Assembly: GCF_027942865.1 (NCBI RefSeq)
Contig: NC_134525.1
Span: forward strand, 19,343,657-19,407,656
Direction: 5' to 3'
Length of the DNA: 64,000 nt
Origin: Odontesthes bonariensis
Taxonomy: Eukaryota; Chordata; Actinopteri; Atheriniformes; Atherinopsidae
Both the position numbers and the translations under genes were made by a program. Positions 58,519 to 64,000 of this stretch are shown piece by piece. The notes beneath the pieces were generated by a model. That model was not told the origin of the DNA. It made no database searches and was given only the letters and a program-made list of their open reading frames with translations. Position 1 is the first letter of the stretch. Every line of letters starts with the position of its first letter.

Positions 58519-59901
58519 CAGGGCTGAACGATTATGGAAAATAATCTAATTGCGATTTTTCGCGCCAATATTGTGATTGCGATGCGATAAGCGATTATTT
58601 TTTACGGTCTTTGTCTTCTGTAATAATAAACAAAGACAAGCAATACATCATACAGTATGGCTAAAACTACATTACGTTAATTTTAAACTGTTCTTTCCTG
58701 GAAGACAGACCTCTGTTATGATGACATGAGGTGATGCATGAATTGATGACTGACATTTTTATTTAACAAAACAGTATATTTGAACATACACAATAGTATA
58801 TTTTGAGCTTACAAACATCTGAGCATAAAGTGTTGACAAGGAACAAGGAAACACATGCCATGAACCAAACTTCTACAGTAGTACAAATATGGTCTGTACT
58901 CACAAAACGATGCATTTAGAAGTTTGTACATAGTCCAGGAGATTATTATTATCAACACAAGCCTAATAGCTTCTCTGCTGCTAAAGCTGCGTTGACGTCA
59001 CTTCCTTGATCTGGGAGCTTCAATGTAAGATGAGGGTTGATCTACTACTGTAGACAAAGTATATGCTATATTCTACATGAATTTTTATGTTGTAGAGTTG
59101 TGAATTTGTTTTATCAATGGAGAAATTGAGCAGCCTTGCTTTGTTGTCTACAGTAGTAGATCAACCCTCATCTTACTTTGAAGCTCCCAGCTCCCAGAAG
59201 TGACGTCGACGCAGCTTTAGCAGCAGAAAAGCTATCAGGCTTGTGTTGATAATAATAAACTCCTGGACTATGTACAAACTTCCAATACAGACCATATTTG
59301 TACTACTGTAGAAGTTTGGTGTCATGGCATGTGATTTTAGTGTGGTAATTTTGGAGATACTGCCAGGGTCCGTTAGCGCTTGTAGCCTACTAAGCTATTC
59401 GGGATAAGCTAACTCGGCTAAGCTAACTCGGCTGATGTTCGGCCAAGATCGGAAAAACTTCGGGTGGGCTACTTGGCTGGATGTCACGGATCAAATGACC
59501 CGGTGAATCTACTCCGAACCATCACTTTAAAACCAAAATAGTCCCACACGACTGACGTGCAGTTCCTCTTTGAAACTAGCATCCCCGCAGGGTCTGGTTC
59601 TGTTGAGCCTGAGGCCATTGTGTAGGTTACAGCTTTGCTTGCGAGTCCTCTCCGGTAGACTGTTTCATAACTTTGCTCCCCGTGTCACGTGACCAGAGTG
59701 CAGCCTCTGTGGTTAGACAATCTCGTTTGATCATATCACATGTTTTACTCGCGCATGTCACGTGAACAGAGTATAATCGCAGCCTTTTTTTTAAAAAATT
59801 TATTTATTTATTTATTTTTATAATCGCAGCCTTTGCGATTAGAAAATTGCACTTGGTCATATCGCGATATTATCGCAAATGCAATATATCGTTCAGCCCT
59901 A
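58519..59901. mobile_element. Non-autonomous hAT-type DNA transposon with perfect 8-bp target duplication
   Basis: The 8-mer TTATCGAG occurs at 58511-58518 and again at 59902-59909, directly flanking the element. Terminal inverted repeats are cagggctgaacgat on the left and atcgttcagcccta on the right (13 of 14 pair), with a purine at position 2 and G at 3 as in hAT ends. Subterminal GCGAT/ATCGC motifs repeat at both ends. No transposase ORF remains. The interior holds a fold-back: arms 58854-59059 and 59139-59331 are inverted copies around an 80-bp centre. The ends recall a hAT family common in fish whose tips read agggctgaacgat. Confidence 0.85.
59772..59834. repeat. 16-bp direct repeat flanking an AT-rich insert inside the hAT element
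   Basis: TATAATCGCAGCCTTT at 59772-59787 and 59819-59834 flank a 31-base T/A tract with TTTA repeats. The pattern looks like a target duplication around a tail-only retroposition, or a local slippage duplication. Confidence 0.5.
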
Positions 59902-62900
59902 TTATCGAGGATGGCTCTGCGTACCCAGTTTGTCCAGCAGAGCTATTGTTTTGGTAACTTCCCGAGGCAGAGAGGACTTGTTATTACATGGTTCACGCCC
60001 ACTCCGTTTCACCCCACCGAGCACTGGATCCTACTGGACAGAGCTCATAGGAAAATAGTGCTGTTCTCTCTGTTCTCTCTCCGATCTTGAATCATACTTT
60101 GGATCATTGGTGTTGGCAAATTTGCACTGGAAACTTTCCGCTCCCACTTCTTATATATCCACTAGCAACCATGTCTCCTCGCTGTTACTGGCTGTGTCTC
60201 TTATACGACGTTACAAAGCTCAGTTGTTACCACACAGGCGAGGAAACCTTTCTGTTTTCATGTTAACTGGACAGATCAGGCCACATCAGCTTACCTGCTC
60301 AAAGGCAGTGGATGCTGCTCGGCTTGTAGTTATGTGTGACATTTCTCATTGTACCTTTGGATAATGTGTGGAATGCTCACCAGGTATGCAGAGGAAATGT
60401 AATAAAAGACGAGTGACGTCAGGCACTAAACTGGCCCATGTGAGGGCAGGAAAGGAACTGAGACCTGAGAGCCCAACTGCTGCACATAGCTCATGAAGGA
60501 AGATATTGACAGAGGCCTCGCATAGTGAAGAAGCTAATTCAAGACCAGGCTAATCTGATCAGAAACGATTCTACTTCATTATGTACCTTTTTGTGCTTAA
60601 AAAATGGTGAATATTCTGTTTTCACCATCCCATCAAGTGAACATTGGCTCCTAATGTGAGGTATTGTGTTGTTGGTCTATATCTTATGTGAGTAGGGGTC
60701 CATAAAGGCTGTTAAATGAAGCCTTGGGACTAATTATATTAATAATAATCATAAGTAGGAAGAATGTGGCATACATCTGGCCCACATAACGAACTGTATG
60801 ATGCAGATGCAGACAAGGAACTAAACATAAAAACACCATGTGGTGAAGAACCTTCCAAGGGTAAATTGCCTGTTGGTATTTTTTATAGTTGTTTGCGATG
60901 CTTTATTAATTTGAGGTGTGTGTGTTTTTTTTGTTTTTTTTAAATGCATTTGCCACATCTGTGTCCCAAGCTCATTATTCCTTTGTGTTTTGCTATTTTC
61001 TCCCTTTGTAAACTTCATGGAAATGCAGCAGAACAGAAGAAATGCAAACTGTCGACTCCCAAAAGAGCGAGCATGTTAGCTTACGGGGTTAAGCCCTCAC
61101 TGGAGGGTGTTTAGGCTGAAACAGGCAGGGGTGGGGGGGTCCGTTGTGAAGAGAAATCTCTAGTCTTTCATGACCCATTCACGCAGTACCAGGTTATAAT
61201 GTGAAGTTCACCAGGGTTCCCGCGTCAGATGTGATTTGTTTAGGAAGAAACATGCTTACAGCAAACTCTGGTCACTTTTTCAAAAGATCAGGCAATGAGA
61301 TCGAGTTGTTTCACACCATCTGCGGCTGTTTAGTTTTTCACCAGCTGAGGCTGCAACAGGTTGTTGAACTTGTGCATGTCAAAAGTGCACGTTAGGAAGG
61401 ATGACTGGTCTAGATGGTCACATTTCGACTACAAATTCACAGTTGCACTTAATTTCTTTTCTAGTATAATTTACAGTCTCTGATATTTGCAAATTACTTT
61501 AGACATCAGAGTTGGCTCTTGTCTAACCGCACAAACACTAAAGTGTAACGAGGGTTCCGTTAACGCTTTTCAAAACCTTCTCTTCAGCTGTTTTGGGGGA
61601 TTTTTTTTTTTTTGTGGCTCCAGTTGTTATTTGTAATGAATTTCCTTGGGGCTGTTTTGTACCGACAGCTGTTCAGAAATATCACCGGCACAATAAAAAA
61701 TTAAACTGAAATAAACTGTAAGCACAAAATCTGTCATGGCAACAAATGGGAGATCAAACAACAATGCTTACATAACACGTCAGCATGCCATATTTTCAGC
61801 TGGATCGCCTTCATTAGATTTTGCCTAACAAGGTAACTTAATACGGAGATTCGATTTAGTCATCCTCTACCAAAACGAGCGTGATCTTGTTGTTGTACCA
61901 CTGGAAATGGCAAACATCAACGCAAGACCTCGGAAGTGTTTGCTGTAATCTATGTATTTGACCATGATTATTAATTGTTTTACGAAAGAGAATCGAGTAA
62001 ATGATGCAGCTTTCTGTGCTGCTTTTATGTCGGTGCCAGACTGCTCAGCTGATCAGATGTTGGCCTCAGTTCTTCAAAGCTACGGCACTACGGCAGAGCT
62101 TTCCTTTGTGTGCTTCCTCTCATTCAGACTGAAAGGCTGCGATATTGTGTTGTCTGAGAACAATGAAGACGTTACAGCTTCGGGCATATTTCATATTCTG
62201 TAAAAGTTGATGTTTATCTGTTTTGAATTGTGTCTGTATTTGATGCCTTAATGTGAAAAACCTGTGATTATCTCCGGTTCTGAATGCTTAATGCTTATTT
62301 GATTTAAATCTTTTGATAGAATCTACAAAGCCTAATATGAATACACATTAATATGACAGCAATTACAGGCCTGATCCTGCATTATCTTTTTACCGTGAGC
62401 CCCCCCCTTTTTTTATTTTTTTTTTATAAACCTGCTAGCACCCGCTAACATTTGGCTCCTGAGTGCAATGTGAAAAATCAACTGTAACGTCTCATATAGA
62501 GATCAGTGTTTCTTTCTGTCTCGTAGCCTGATTATCACAGAATGGTATTATCAGAAACTAGTCCGACACAGCCTGTAGGACACGGTGTGATATCATCCTC
62601 TTATCTTATAGCGACATACCTGTCCTCTGGGAGGCAGAGGTATTGTAACCGTAAGTTTTAGCCCTCAGAGCACAGATGACAAACCCGCTATTACACGCGA
62701 TGGGAAAGGCTTTATTCGACATTTCTCTCAACTCTAGGCTTTCTCTGAACTCCACCCAGCAAAATGATAATGTTGTCGCTCTTAGCTCTTAGCAGTCATC
62801 AATGTTTTGTTTTTTTTCTTTTTAGGTGGCTTCTTATAATTTCAGTGGCATGGCTCACTAATAAACCGTTGATTTGAGTACAACACTGTGCCTTAACACA

Positions 62901-63128
62901 CAAGTCTTATCATTCACGATTCCTGCTTTGTTGGCTCAACTTCTTTTGAGTTTGCCCACCATTTTGAACTATTCCTAGCATTTTTTTTTTTTTTTTTAAA
63001 TCAAGGGTTTCATACATTTCACTCATATGCTCTTGTGCAAGAATGTATCCAACTTTAGCCTTTAGAATCCACACCAGGGCCAAGTTGATGCCGACAACCA
63101 CCATCTCTTTCTGTCACAATGTGCACTG

Positions 63129-63167
63129 TACCTGGCATAGAGAGTCTACAGTGCCAGGTAGACTCTC
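63129..63167. other. Two overlapping, mutually exclusive hairpins
   Basis: Stem A pairs 63129-63137 (tacctggca) with 63152-63160 (tgccaggta). Stem B pairs 63140-63149 (gagagtctac) with 63158-63167 (gtagactctc). Both are perfect and they share bases 63158-63160, so only one can form at a time. No known RNA family is recognised. Confidence 0.4.
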
Positions 63168-63655
63168 AAAATGTAGCAGACCTGCGACGGGACTGCAGCT
63201 CTGGATGGTGAGACTTAATGACACCTATGCCTTCAATATCTTAAGAACCTACACCTGCATGTATATACGGTATGTTACTGGGAGATGCTGCAGCAGCGTC
63301 AGGAACCAGTCGCCTTGTACAGCGGGCGGAAGTCGGGCCATCCTGCAGCGTTTCTGTGCATTATTTCTCCTCACTGCTAAATATACGAGCTGAACATTAA
63401 TAGATTAATATCGCTGAAAGCACAAACAACTGCATGCTGAAATTCAAGCCATAAGGTCGATATTTACTCGAGTTCCCAATTAATGGGTTAATTAGTTTCT
63501 CTGGGTCTTATTTGGCTCTCAAGAACCTTTTCCATTACAACCTTGCCGTTCCCAAACTCAATCCCCTTTTCTGTCCTTTGCGTAAAGACGTGCAGCCACT
63601 CTTGCTGCCCCGCTCGTCCAGCCTTCCCTGGCTACTGGCTGTTTGTTTGTGTGTA

Positions 63656-63889
63656 GGAATTCACACTCCGCTGCATACAGGGAAACTGTGTCCCTGTGGA
63701 TCTGCCCGGGCAGAGCTCCCCATCACTGGCCCACCTCCAGAGGTTTGTTTGGTATCGATGGCTGCGGGAGGGGCCAGAGAATAAAATTTACAGCACAGTT
63801 CTGAGCGATGGTGGGGTGATCTATGATGACTTCAACGCTGGAGAGCTGAGCAGCGCCAACCACACATTATCAGTAGCTGCCAGTTAATA
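63656..63889 (+). CDS. Orphan exon-like ORF, unidentified extracellular-type domain fragment
   Basis: After a T/G-rich tract and a good acceptor (gtttgtgtgtag, ending 63655), 77 codons stay open to TAA at 63887-63889. The peptide starts EFTLRCIQGNCVPV, has FVWYRWLREGPENKIYST and VIYDDFNAGELSSANHTLSV with an NHT glycosylation sequon. The C...WYRW...Y spacing resembles an Ig-like or REJ-type domain. I do not recognise the gene. A donor may exist at 63874 (tca then gtagct). It is on the same strand as OXSR1 but is not part of any known OXSR1 protein. It could be an exon of another gene, a decayed pseudogene piece, or chance. Confidence 0.35.
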
Positions 63890-64000
63890 GATGGTACCCA
63901 CATTAGGAAGTAGGATTCACAGAGTGCATTCATTCAGGATGATTAAAATATCAGTTAAAGGAAATTACAAGGAAATTGCATTCTTATTAGATTATTAAAG

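Larger units (their letters stand above)
55977..64000 (+). other. Probable intron 1 of OXSR1 (continues beyond window)
   Basis: Eight kilobases without a further OXSR1 exon. It holds a T-run (57249-57278), an AT microsatellite (58402-58493), a hAT-type element (58519-59901), a T-run (62984-62997) and an orphan exon-like ORF (63656-63889). Other ORFs up to 116 codons have no recognisable domain or splice context. I see nothing I can name in 60000-62900. Confidence 0.6.

Noticed and set aside
62905-63110. Possible transposase remnant on the minus strand
   Set aside because: The frame (MVVVGINLALVWIL) has no Tc1 motif or terminal repeats; too weak to report.
55977-64000. Further OXSR1 exons
   Set aside because: I looked for sequence encoding GSGATAVVQAA and the VAIKR motif and did not find it; intron 1 appears to run past the window.

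Overview
This is nuclear DNA from a vertebrate, almost certainly a teleost fish and probably a spiny-rayed (percomorph) one. The genes are split by GT-AG introns. Microsatellites and homopolymer runs are frequent, and the DNA transposons and dispersed repeats are of fish type. The gene set (DLEC1, a MEKK2/3-type kinase, cryptochrome DASH, MYD88, OXSR1) is vertebrate. Exons were joined by hand from reading frames, splice sites and remembered families; no search was run.

Layout, all genes on the + strand: (1) 1-776, the last four exons of a DLEC1-like gene, with a polyadenylation signal at 821. (2) About 830-6680, a repeat-rich intergenic stretch holding a decayed Tc1-type element (3866-4575) and a 1.29-kb fold-back Tc1-like element with 605-bp arms (4710-5999). 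(3) About 6690-44200, a complete 16-exon MEKK2/MEKK3-type MAP3K of 604 aa with a 16.4-kb first intron. (4) 45790-50904, a complete 14-exon cryptochrome DASH of 521 aa. (5) 51678-54364, a complete 5-exon MYD88 of 288 aa. (6) 55907 onward, the first coding exon of OXSR1, whose first intron probably fills the rest of the window. That stretch holds a 1383-bp hAT-type element with a perfect 8-bp target duplication (58519-59901) and one orphan exon-like ORF near 63.66-63.89 kb.

How the genes relate: MYD88 is the Toll/IL-1 receptor adaptor. MEKK3 is known to act downstream of MyD88/TRAF6, and OXSR1 is a stress- and osmo-responsive Ste20 kinase. The block DLEC1-(ACAA1)-MYD88-OXSR1 is conserved in human 3p22. 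Here ACAA1 is missing from between DLEC1 and MYD88, and a MEKK2/3-type kinase plus cryptochrome DASH sit in its place. The kinase mixes residues typical of MAP3K2 and of MAP3K3, so it may be a third paralogue. The cryptochrome DASH upstream region carries a palindromic D-box-like pair followed by tandem E'-boxes, a plausible light/clock control region. The inferred leaders of the kinase, MYD88 and OXSR1 all carry upstream ORFs.
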